This document shows, in pieces, positions 23,994 through 34,037 of a stretch of 64,000 nucleotides of DNA. Under the pieces are notes generated by a model. It had not been told where the DNA came from. It saw nothing but the letters and a program-made list of their open reading frames with translations, and ran no database searches. Each line of letters begins with the position of its first letter. The first letter of the stretch is position 1. The position numbers were made by a program, and so were the translations under genes. Source of the DNA: Flavobacterium sp. I3-2 (lineage in GTDB: Bacteria > Bacteroidota > Bacteroidia > Flavobacteriales > Flavobacteriaceae); assembly GCF_013389595.1 (NCBI RefSeq), contig NZ_CP058306.1, positions 1,736,001 to 1,800,000 of the forward strand, written 5' to 3'.

Positions 23994-25139
23994 ATGAAAT
24001 TATTTGACATAGCTATCATCGGAAGTGGACCTGCGGGGGCTTCTGCAGCTTTTGAACTTTCTAGCAAAGGATTCTCTACAGTTATAATTGAAAAAGAAAT
24101 TTTGCCACGCTATAAAACTTGTGGTGGCGGATTGGTATATCGAGGTCGTAAATATCTACCTTTTGATATTTCTACTGTTATAGAAAAAGAATTTTTTGAG
24201 GCTGATGCCTATTTTGCAAACACAGATATTAAATTAACTTTAAAGAAAGATAAGCCATTGATTACTATGGTTATGCGTGAATCTTATGATAATTTAATTG
24301 TAGAAAAGGCAAAAGAAAATGGCGTAACTTTACTTCAAAATCATAAAGTAATTGATATTTCTTTTGGTGATGTTCAAATTATTCATACTTCGCAAGTTGA
24401 TATTGCTGCAAAATTTATCATTTCTGGAGATGGAGCTTTAAGTCCTGTTGCTAAAATGGCAGGATGGAAAGAATCTCGTACAATCATTCCTGCATTAGAA
24501 TATGAAATAAAAGTACCTGAAGCTGACTTCGAAAGGCTTTCTCAAAATGTACGATTTGATATTGATGTTTTGCCTCATGGTTATGGTTGGTGTTTTCCTA
24601 AAAAAAATCATTTGTCTGTTGGAGTAGCTGCTTTTGTAAAAAATAACGAAACTTTAAATCTTAAAAAATATTATACAGATTATTTAAAAGTTCTTGGAAT
24701 TTCAACTGTTTTAAGTGAACAATCGCACGGTTTTGTAATTCCAATTAGTCCAAGAACAGATTCGTTTGTTAAAAACAATGTTTTTTTGATTGGAGACGCG
24801 GCTGGTTTTGCTGATCCTATTTTTGCGGAGGGAATTTCTAATTCTATTTTAAGTGGAATTTTAGCTGCACAAGCAATTGCTGAAAGTAATTTGGATCCAA
24901 TCAAAGCTGAACAATTGTATAACGATAAATTAGAAGTAGAGATTTTACCTCAATTAAGAATTGGAAGAATTGCTTCTAAATACGTTTACAAACGAAAAAT
25001 GCTGCGAAATGTTCTAGCTAAAAAATTCGGAATTACATTGACTAATAAATTAGCAGATGTTTTCATGGGCGATTCTTTACTACCGAATGATATTAAAGGT
25101 TCTATAATGCGAAAGTTTAAAGAAGCGTTAATTAAATAA
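23994..25139 (+). CDS. Geranylgeranyl-reductase-family FAD oxidoreductase
   Basis: 381 residues. N-terminal FAD-binding Rossmann motif IIGSGPAGASAAFEL (residues 7-21) and a distal IIEKE that would contact ribose. CGGGLVYRG near 45, and the second FAD motif FLIGDAAGFADPIFAEGISNSI near 265. This pattern marks the geranylgeranyl reductase/ChlP-type family, which reduces isoprenoid double bonds or acts in related flavin-dependent reactions. The substrate in flavobacteria is not certain (menaquinone or lipid side chains are possible). First chromosomal gene right of the island, with its own promoter and terminator. Confidence 0.8.
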   Translation: MKLFDIAIIGSGPAGASAAFELSSKGFSTVIIEKEILPRYKTCGGGLVYRGRKYLPFDISTVIEKEFFEADAYFANTDIKLTLKKDKPLITMVMRESYDNLIVEKAKENGVTLLQNHKVIDISFGDVQIIHTSQVDIAAKFIISGDGALSPVAKMAGWKESRTIIPALEYEIKVPEADFERLSQNVRFDIDVLPHGYGWCFPKKNHLSVGVAAFVKNNETLNLKKYYTDYLKVLGISTVLSEQSHGFVIPISPRTDSFVKNNVFLIGDAAGFADPIFAEGISNSILSGILAAQAIAESNLDPIKAEQLYNDKLEVEILPQLRIGRIASKYVYKRKMLRNVLAKKFGITLTNKLADVFMGDSLLPNDIKGSIMRKFKEALIK

Positions 25140-25171
25140 TATAAATCACCTATTTTAGTTTATACTTGATA

Positions 25172-25201
25172 AAGCTATCTCATAACGAGATGGCTTTTTT
25201 T
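25172..25201 (+). terminator. Hairpin terminator
   Basis: AAGCTATCTC and GAGATGGCTT arms around a 5-nt loop, followed by a T run; ends the preceding gene. Confidence 0.8.
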
Positions 25202-25237
25202 ATTTAAAAAAAATATTTACAAATAAATAAAATATTT

Positions 25238-25265
25238 TTTAGTTTAATCTAAATTTATATTTTTG
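25238..25265 (+). promoter_or_regulatory. TonB-receptor promoter with a DtxR/MntR-like operator
   Basis: TTTAGTTTAATCTAAA (25238-25253) is a near-perfect palindrome reminiscent of metal-dependent DtxR/MntR-type boxes. Four bases on is the -7 box TATTTTTG (25258-25265). The operator therefore sits between -33 and -7, where binding would block transcription of the receptor at 25289. Iron or manganese control is inferred from the motif only. Confidence 0.55.
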
Positions 25266-25288
25266 TAAATAATAAAATTTAAATCAGT

Positions 25289-27646
25289 ATGAATAGAAAA
25301 TATATTTTAGCTTCATTTTTGTTTACTTTACAATGTTTTTCGCAAACAGGAAATCTAAAAGGGATTATTTCTTCAGATAAAACATTCTTAGAAAACGCTA
25401 ATGTCAAGATTCAAAATTCAGAAATTTTGATTTTTTCTGATCAAAATGGATATTACGAAATACAAAACATACCCGTAGGAAAACAAATCATTCAAGTAAA
25501 TTACATCGGTTTTCAATCCCAATCGCAAACCATAGAAATTTTAGAAGGACAAACCATCGAGTTAAATTTTGAACTACTTGATGATTATTTAGGTCTTGAA
25601 GAAATGGTGATTACCTCCACTCGTAAACAAGTTCCAGTGTATAAAGCTCCTGTTGTTGTTAGTAGGATAAATTCAAAAACATTTGAAACAACGCAATCTT
25701 TAGCGCTTTCAGAAAGTTTGAATTTCAGTCCCGGATTACGCATGGAAACCAATTGTCAAAACTGTGGATTCACCCAAGTAAGAATGAATGGACTTGAAGG
25801 TCCTTATACACAAATCCTCATTAATAGCAGGCCTATTTTTTCTGCCTTAATGGGAGTTTATGGATTGGATATGTTGCCAACTAATATGATTGATCGTGTA
25901 GAAGTTATTCGCGGTGGTGGTTCTGCACTTTATGGCGGAAATGCCATTGCGGGTACTATTAATATCTTAACCAAAGATCCGATAAAAAATAGTTTTTCTA
26001 TAGGTTCTAATTTAGCTTTTACAGATTATAAAGTTCCTGATAGAACTATAAATGTTAACGGAAGCGTGGTAAGTGAAGATTTAAATAAAGGAATGAGTTT
26101 TTACGCCTATAACCGTGATCGTAAACCTTGGGATGCCAATGGTGATGGATTTTCTGAACAAACGCTTTTAAAAAATACCACTTTTGGATTTGATGCTTTT
26201 TGGCAAACTTCTGATTTAAGTAAATTAAAAATAAATCTTTTTAATATAAATGAATTCCGTCGTGGCGGAAATAAATTTGAACTTCCGGCTCATCAGACAG
26301 ATATAACGGAACAATTAGATCATAAAATCTTAGGCGGAGCCATTTCGTTTGAACAAGCTTCAGCAGATTTAAAACATAAATTTTCTGTTTTTTCTTCTGC
26401 ACAAACAGCAAATAGAGATAGTTACTACGGCGGTGGCGGAAGAATATTAGAAATTGGAGATCAACTTACAGAACAAGATATTACAGCAATTAATGCTTAC
26501 GGAAATTCAAATGATATTTCGATTGTAACAGGTGCTAATTATGGTTATGAAATCAATAATAAATATAATATTTTGGCAGGTGTTGATTATAATTTCAATC
26601 AAGTTGAAGATAAAATGCCAGGTTACAATCGTTCAATAGATCAAAAAGTTGGAACACTAGGTTTTTACGGTCAGATTGAAATGATGCCCTTAGAAAAATT
26701 TACCTTTTTGGTTGGTGCTCGTTATGATTATGTAAATATAAATGGGAGGTATGATTTTGATATTGAAAAATCAGATGACCAAAAAACTTTAAATGCATTT
26801 GTTCCACGAATTACAGCAATGTACGAAGTGACAGATTATTTAAAAATTCGTGCTTCCTATTCGCAAGGTTACCGCGCACCTCAAGCTTTTAACGAAGATT
26901 TACATATCGAAACAGTTGGTGGAGCAGCTTCTTTCACAGTTTTATCACCAGATTTAAAGACCGAAAAATCAAACAGTATAAATGCTTCTTTAAACTTCTC
27001 TAAAAATTTAGGAGACGTACAAACAAACATTATTTTAGAAGGATTTACAACCAAACTTAACGATGTTTTTATCACTGCAGATGCAAAAGAATTGCCAAGT
27101 GGTGTTTCGGTTTTAACCAAAAGAAACGGTTCTGGCGCTCGAGTAACGGGATTGAATCTCGAAGCGAGTTTTGCTTTAAGTAGAGCGTTTAATTTACAAC
27201 TTGGAGGAACTGTTCAGAATGCAAAATATGATGAAACTGAAGAACTTTGGAAATCCAAAGACGAAACTGAAATTGTGGGAACAAAAAATATGTTACGCAC
27301 ACCAAATACGTACGGATATTATACGTTGAGTTATAATCCAATAAAACCGTTGACTTTATCTTTATCTGGAGTTTATACAGGTAAAATGGATGTGACACAC
27401 ATGGTTGATCCAGAAACAGAACGCACAGTAATTAAACGTACCAAAGACTTTTTTGAAAATAATATTCGCGTAGCTTATGATTTTGATTTTAAAGATAATT
27501 GCATTCAGATTTATACCGGAATTCAAAATATGTTTCATGCATACCAAAAAGATTTTGATCGTGGAGCTTTGCGCGATGCAAATTTTATTTATGGACCATC
27601 TCGCCCGCAAACATTTTTCTTTGGTGCAAAATACACGCTTAATTAA
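25289..27646 (+). CDS. TonB-dependent outer-membrane receptor
   Basis: 785 residues: signal peptide (ASFLFTLQCFSQT), CarboxypepD_reg-like domain (about 22-105, LKGIISSDKTFLENANVKI), plug domain (about 115-225, with ETNCQNCGFTQVRMNGLEG and RVEVIRGGGSALYGGNAIAG), then a 22-strand barrel ending in a C-terminal aromatic-containing strand (TFFFGAKYTLN). The NCQNCG-QVRMNG plug motif is frequent in Bacteroidota receptors of the BtuB/FepA-like group. The ligand cannot be told; the operator before it suggests metal-controlled uptake of iron or another metal complex. The thioredoxin-like gene starts three bases after its stop, so the two form an operon. Confidence 0.9.
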   Translation: MNRKYILASFLFTLQCFSQTGNLKGIISSDKTFLENANVKIQNSEILIFSDQNGYYEIQNIPVGKQIIQVNYIGFQSQSQTIEILEGQTIELNFELLDDYLGLEEMVITSTRKQVPVYKAPVVVSRINSKTFETTQSLALSESLNFSPGLRMETNCQNCGFTQVRMNGLEGPYTQILINSRPIFSALMGVYGLDMLPTNMIDRVEVIRGGGSALYGGNAIAGTINILTKDPIKNSFSIGSNLAFTDYKVPDRTINVNGSVVSEDLNKGMSFYAYNRDRKPWDANGDGFSEQTLLKNTTFGFDAFWQTSDLSKLKINLFNINEFRRGGNKFELPAHQTDITEQLDHKILGGAISFEQASADLKHKFSVFSSAQTANRDSYYGGGGRILEIGDQLTEQDITAINAYGNSNDISIVTGANYGYEINNKYNILAGVDYNFNQVEDKMPGYNRSIDQKVGTLGFYGQIEMMPLEKFTFLVGARYDYVNINGRYDFDIEKSDDQKTLNAFVPRITAMYEVTDYLKIRASYSQGYRAPQAFNEDLHIETVGGAASFTVLSPDLKTEKSNSINASLNFSKNLGDVQTNIILEGFTTKLNDVFITADAKELPSGVSVLTKRNGSGARVTGLNLEASFALSRAFNLQLGGTVQNAKYDETEELWKSKDETEIVGTKNMLRTPNTYGYYTLSYNPIKPLTLSLSGVYTGKMDVTHMVDPETERTVIKRTKDFFENNIRVAYDFDFKDNCIQIYTGIQNMFHAYQKDFDRGALRDANFIYGPSRPQTFFFGAKYTLN

Positions 27647-27649
27647 TCA

Positions 27650-28114
27650 ATGAAAAAGAAGTTTTTGAATAAGAAATACATGGTTTTGTTTTGTATTTGG
27701 ATGAATTTCGGTTTCAGTCAAGTACAAATGTTCGATATAAATCAAATCGATTCGTTGATGCAGCTTAAAGCAAAACCTATTTTAATGTTACTTTCAACCG
27801 ATTGGTGTTCGTATTGTAAAGTTCAAAAACAATTGGTTCAGAAAAGTGAAGTGTTTAAAAAACAAGCATCTAATTTTTATTATTCAGAATTTGATGCCGA
27901 AAGTTTTGATGTTATTATTTTTAATAAAACCCAATTCAAAAGCAACAACAAAAAGAAACGAAAAACCACGCACGAACTCGCAATGGCTCTAAACGGAAAC
28001 AACAAACCTGTTTATCCTATGTGGATTCTTTTAGACGAAAATTATCAAATCCTATACAAATATTCAGGTTTTTTAAAACCTAAGTTTCTGGATGAGTTGG
28101 TAGAGAAAATTTAG
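27650..28114 (+). CDS. Exported thioredoxin-like protein
   Basis: 154 residues. The N-terminus (KYMVLFCIWMNFGFSQ) acts as signal peptide or anchor. The active site is DWCSYCKVQ (CxxC, near residue 52), preceded by PILMLLSTDWC. The cis-Pro region KPVYPMWILLDE near 123 completes the thioredoxin fold. It probably handles disulphides or metal/haem in the periplasm together with the receptor encoded three bases upstream. Confidence 0.8.
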   Translation: MKKKFLNKKYMVLFCIWMNFGFSQVQMFDINQIDSLMQLKAKPILMLLSTDWCSYCKVQKQLVQKSEVFKKQASNFYYSEFDAESFDVIIFNKTQFKSNNKKKRKTTHELAMALNGNNKPVYPMWILLDENYQILYKYSGFLKPKFLDELVEKI

Positions 28115-28121
28115 TAAAATC

Positions 28122-28149
28122 AAACCTTACAGAAATGTGAGGTTTTTTT
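28122..28149 (+). terminator. Hairpin terminator after the receptor operon
   Basis: AACCTTACA-gaaa-TGTGAGGTT followed by seven T. Confidence 0.85.
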
Positions 28150-28177
28150 CTTGAATATTTACGAAAAGAAAAAGTAT

Positions 28178-28253
28178 AAAAAAAGCCCCACAGATAGGCG
28201 AGGCACTAAATGTTTTCACAACGGAATAATCCTTATTGTGAATTCCTTTCAAA
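28178..28253 (-). ncRNA. tracrRNA of the type II-C system
   Basis: Read on the minus strand. The anti-repeat TTTGAAAGGAATTCACAA (28236-28253) is complementary to the end of the array repeat that lies 3' of each spacer in minus-strand orientation. It is followed by a short GGA-TTAT-TCC stem, the segment CGTTGTGAAAACATTTAGT, and a GC-rich terminator hairpin (GCCTC / GGGGC) ending in a T run near 28178. A -7 box TATATTTG (plus-strand 28257-28264) precedes it by a few bases; no clear -33 box is seen. It is divergent from cas9. The exact 5' end is inferred. Confidence 0.85.
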
Positions 28254-28355
28254 AACCAAATATACGTAATTTTTTTTTGTTACACTAAGGGTTTTCACTG
28301 ATATGTGAATTTTTTTTTATTTGTATCTTGTGTTTTCTTAATCAATTTAAACATT

Positions 28356-31300
28356 ATGAAACGAATATTAGGGTTAGATTTAGGAACCAACTCTATAGGT
28401 TGGGCTTTGGTGGAACAGAACTTCGATAATAAAGAAGGAAATATATTAGGAATTGGTAGTAGAATAATACCGATGACTCAGATGTGTTAGGAGAATTTGG
28501 TAGAGGTAACTCTGTATCTCAAACTGCTGAGCGAACAGGTTATCGTGGTGTTCGTAGATTGCGTGAACGTCATCTGTTGCGTAGAGAGCGATTACATCGT
28601 GTTTTAAATATTCTTGGATTCCTGCCTGAGCGCTATGCAAGTCAAATTGATTTTGATAAACGTTTTGGGAAGTTTAAAAAAGAAAGCGAACCAAAATTGG
28701 TATATCATAATAATGAATTTTTATTTAAAGATTCGTTTAATGAAATGTTGGAGGATTTCAAAAAACATCAAGCTCATTTTTTGATTAATAAAAATGGTGA
28801 AGAAGGTTTAGTTCCTTACGATTGGACGATTTATTATCTACGAAAAAAAGCATTATCTCAAAAAATTGGAAAAGAAGAATTAGCTTGGATTATTTTAAGT
28901 TTTAATCAAAAACGTGGTTACTATCAATTAAGAGGAGAAGAGGAAGAAGAAAACTCAAACAAATTAGTCGAATTTCATTCTTTGAAAATAATTGATGTTG
29001 TTCCTGATAATGATATAAATAAAAAAGGAGAAACTTGGTATTCCTTGCATTTAGAAAACGGATGGATTTATAGACGTTCGAGCAAAAATTCATTAAACGA
29101 TTGGAAAGATAAAGTTAGAGATTTTATTGTTACTACTGATATTAATGAAGATGGCTCAGAAAAACTTGATAAAGAAGGTCAAGTAAAGCGAAGTTTTAGA
29201 GCGCCGAGTGCTGATGATTGGACTCTATTAAAAAAGAAGACAGAGCAAGAAATTGATAATTCTCAAAAAACAGTAGGTACTTACATTTACGAAAACCTGT
29301 TATTGGACCCGAAACAAAAAATCAAAGGTAAATTGGTTCGTACGATTGAGCGTAAATTTTATAAGGCTGAATTAGAACAAATATTAAAAAAACAAAGTGA
29401 GTTTCATTCAGAGCTGATAAGTGAAGATTTATTGTCAGAATGCGCACGTGAGTTGTATAAAAATAACCAAAATCATCAACAAACGATAATAGCCAAAGAT
29501 TTCGTTCATTTGTTTTTAAACGACATTATTTTCTATCAACGACCGTTAAAAAGTCAGAAAAATCTAATCACAAATTGCACTTTAGAATCTCGAAAATCAA
29601 AAGATGGCATTACATTTCCTATAAAAGTAATTTCAAAATCCAATCCATATTTTCAAGAGTTTAGAATCTTGCAATGGTTGCAAAATTTGGCAATTTATAC
29701 CAAAGAAGATGATAAAAATGTAACTCAAGAATTCTTTGATTCTAATGAAAAATGGGAGGATTTGTTGCGTTGGCTAAAATCTAGAAATGAGATAAAACAA
29801 GAAGCACTTTTAAAATTTTTATTAGAACAGAAAGGTTTTAAGTCGAAAGCATTAACCGCTGAAATTGCCAAATATCGTTGGAACTATGTACAAGATAAAG
29901 ATTATCCAGCATATGAAACACGGACTTTGATTCAGTCCCGTTTGGATAAAGTAGTAGATATTGGAGTAGATTTTTTGGATGATGAAATAGAGTATAAACT
30001 TTGGCATTTGATATATTCTGTAACTGATAAGATAGAATACGAAAAAGCTCTAATTAAGTTTGCGACTAAGCATAAGCTTGATGAAACAAGTTTTGTAGAT
30101 TCTTTCAAAAAAGTGCCACCATTTAAAAGTGAGTTTGGTTCGTATTCCGAAAAAGCGATTAAGAAATTATTGCCCTTGATGCGATTTGGTTCGGTTTGGA
30201 ATTATGAGCAAATTGATGATAATTCAAAAGCTAAAATTGATAAAATATTGACAGGTGAATACGATGAGAATATCAAAAATCGTGTTCGTGAATTTATCGA
30301 AAAGCGAATTATTACGAATGAAGAACAATTTCAAAATTTACCATTATGGTTGGCACAATATATCGTTTATAATCGTCATTCTGAATCTGCAGATATAAAG
30401 AAATGGCAATCTGTAGAAGAATTGAATCAGTTTTTACAAGATTTTAAACAACACTCTTTGCGGAATCCGATTGTCGAACAAGTAATTACAGAAACGCTTC
30501 GTGTGGTTAAAGATATTTGGATGAAATATGGCAAAGGAGTTAAAGATTTCTTTTCCGAAATTCATGTCGAATTGGGACGTGAAATGAAAAACACGGCAGA
30601 CGAACGTAAGCGTTTAACCAATATTGTAACTGATAATGAAAATACAAATTTTAGAATCAAAGCTTTATTGGCTGAATTAGCTAATGATGCAATGGTAGAA
30701 AATGTTCGTCCGTATTCGCCGATGCAACAAGATATTCTGAAAATTTATGAAGAAGGCGTACTAAATTCAGTTGAAAATATTGAAGATGATATCTTGAAAA
30801 TCAGTAAAACGGCACAACCGTCAAGTTCTGATTTGAAACGTTATAAATTGTGGTTAGAACAAAAATACAAATCACCTTATACAGGGCAAATTATCCCGCT
30901 GAATAAGCTATTTACGCACGAATATGAAATAGAGCATATTATTCCTCAAAGTCGTTATTTTGATGATAGTTTGAGTAATAAAATCATTTGCGAAGCGGCA
31001 GTCAATAAATTGAAAGATAACCAAATTGGTTTAGCATTTATCAAGAAACATCATGGCGAAGTGGTTTCGTTAGGTAATGGTAAAACTGTAAAAGTATTTG
31101 AAGTTGCCAACTTCGAGGAATTTGTAAAACAACATTATACTAAAAATCGCACGAAACGTAATAAATTGTTGATGGAGGAAATTCCAGAACAAATGATTGA
31201 ACGTCAACTCAACGATACGCGTTATATCAGTAAGTATATCAGCCAAATCTTATCTAATATTGTAAGAGATGACCAACCAGAATCGACAGATGATGGAATT

Positions 31301-32704
31301 AACTCTAAGAATGTATTGCCTGGGAATGGAAAAATAACAACCAAACTAAAACAAGATTGGGGCTTGAATGATGTTTGGAATGATTTGATATTGCCTCGAT
31401 TTATACGAATGAATGAGTTGACTTCATCGACAGATTACACATCTAAAAATACAAATGGTAAGTTAATTCCAACTGTACCATTAGAACAATCTAAAGGATT
31501 TTCTAAAAAGCGAATCGACCATCGTCATCATGCTATGGATGCCCTAGTGATTGCTTGTGCTACACGTGATCATATTAACTTATTAAATAACGAGGCTGCA
31601 AAATCAAATACCAAACGTTTTGATTTACAACATAAACTAAGAAAGCAAGAAACGTATAGAACACAAGAAGGTAATGAGCAAAAAGCTTTTAAGGACTTCT
31701 TTAAACCTTGGAAAACTTTTACAGAAGATAGTAAGAATGCTTTAGAAAATATAGTAGTGAGTTTCAAACAAAATACACGTGTTATTAATAAAGCAACCAA
31801 TTATTATGAATCGTATAAAGACGAAAACGGAAATATTCGTTTAGATACAAATGGTAATCCTAAAAAAGGTGTTTTGGTTCAAAAAGGAACAAACTGGGCG
31901 GTAAGAAAGGCATTACATAAAGAAACTGTATCTGGAAAAATACATTTAGATAGAATCAAAGTAGCAAAAGATAAAATTCTTACAGCAAGCCGTAAATCTT
32001 TAGATGCTTCATTTAACGAAAAGACAATTTTATCTATTACTGATACCGGTATTCAGAAGATTTTGTTGAATTATTTGAAGTTCAAAAATAATGATTCAGA
32101 AATTGCTTTTTCATCAGAAGGAATTGATGAAATGAATAAAAATGTAGCTCAGTTTAACGAAGGTAAAAAGCATCAACCTATTTTGAAAGTTCGTGTTTTT
32201 GAACAAGGAAGTAAGTTTGCATTAGGCGAAACAGGTAGTAAAACTAAGAAATATGTAGAAGCAGCCAAAGGAACGAATTTGTTTTTTGCTATATATCAAG
32301 ATAAAATAGGTAAGCGTTCTTACGAAACAATTCCTTTGAATATTGTCATCGAACGTCAAAAACAAGGTCTTTCTTCAGTCCCAGAAACCAACGAAAAAGG
32401 GCATTCTTTATTAATGTCTTTATCACCCAACGATTTGGTTTATGTTCCTCTAGAAGGAGAAAATGGTGATTTGGATAATATTGATTCTAATAGAGTTTAC
32501 AAGATGGTCAGTTCAACTGGTAGTGAATGTCATTTTATTAAGGTAAACATTTCTACATTGATTAAGGGATATGATGCTAAGTCTAAGATAGGAGAATTAG
32601 GTAGTTTAAATAAATTAGAAGTAACAATTGATTCTTTATTTAGAATTAAAGAGGTTTGCACCAAACTTAAAGTTGATCGTTTAGGAAATATTTCAAAAGC
32701 TTAG
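28356..32704 (+). pseudogene. cas9: Cas9 (type II-C) with a one-base frameshift after codon 42
   Basis: Frame 1 encodes RuvC-I (ILGLDLGTNSIGW, Asp8) and stops at 28488. The rest is open in the -1 frame from GTG at 28484 to 32704 (1406 residues). Adding one base at ACTCAGATGTG (as CAAGAT) joins them to a 1449-residue Cas9 with no other defect. Arg-rich bridge helix follows (RRLRERHLLRRERLHR). RuvC-II (IHVELGREMKN, near 739), HNH (YEIEHIIPQSR, His near 861) and RuvC-III (RIDHRHHAMDALVIA, near 1055) are all present. The size fits flavobacterial II-C enzymes. Either a true inactivating mutation or a sequencing error. No slippery heptamer for programmed -1 frameshifting is seen. Translation from GTG 28484 would give a protein without RuvC-I. 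cas1 follows after three bases. Confidence 0.9.
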
Positions 32705-32707
32705 ATT

Positions 32708-33930
<1,223 letters not shown>

Positions 33931-33937
33931 TAGAATT

Positions 33938-33979
33938 AAAAAAGAACGATTTTTCAATAGAAGAATCGTTCTTTTTTTA
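33938..33979. terminator. Bidirectional terminator between cas2 and the array
   Basis: AAAGAACGATT and AATCGTTCTTT arms with outer A and T runs. It can end the cas transcript on the plus strand and the crRNA transcript coming from the array on the minus strand. Confidence 0.85.
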
Positions 33980-34037
33980 GTTTTTTTCTAAGATTAAAAA
34001 TCTAAAGAAGTCAATAAAATCAACATTTTAAGTTGAG

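Noticed and set aside
28473..28490. Programmed -1 frameshift as an explanation for the split cas9
   Set aside because: The bases ACTCAGATG contain no X-XXY-YYZ slippery heptamer and no clear downstream structure; a lost A is simpler.
28446..28640. Minus-strand ORF across the start of cas9
   Set aside because: Antisense to the bridge-helix codons, without any recognisable feature.
28484..32704. Naturally shortened Cas9 lacking RuvC-I as the normal product
   Set aside because: The preceding 42 codons encode a perfect RuvC-I in the other frame, so this is a broken full-length gene.
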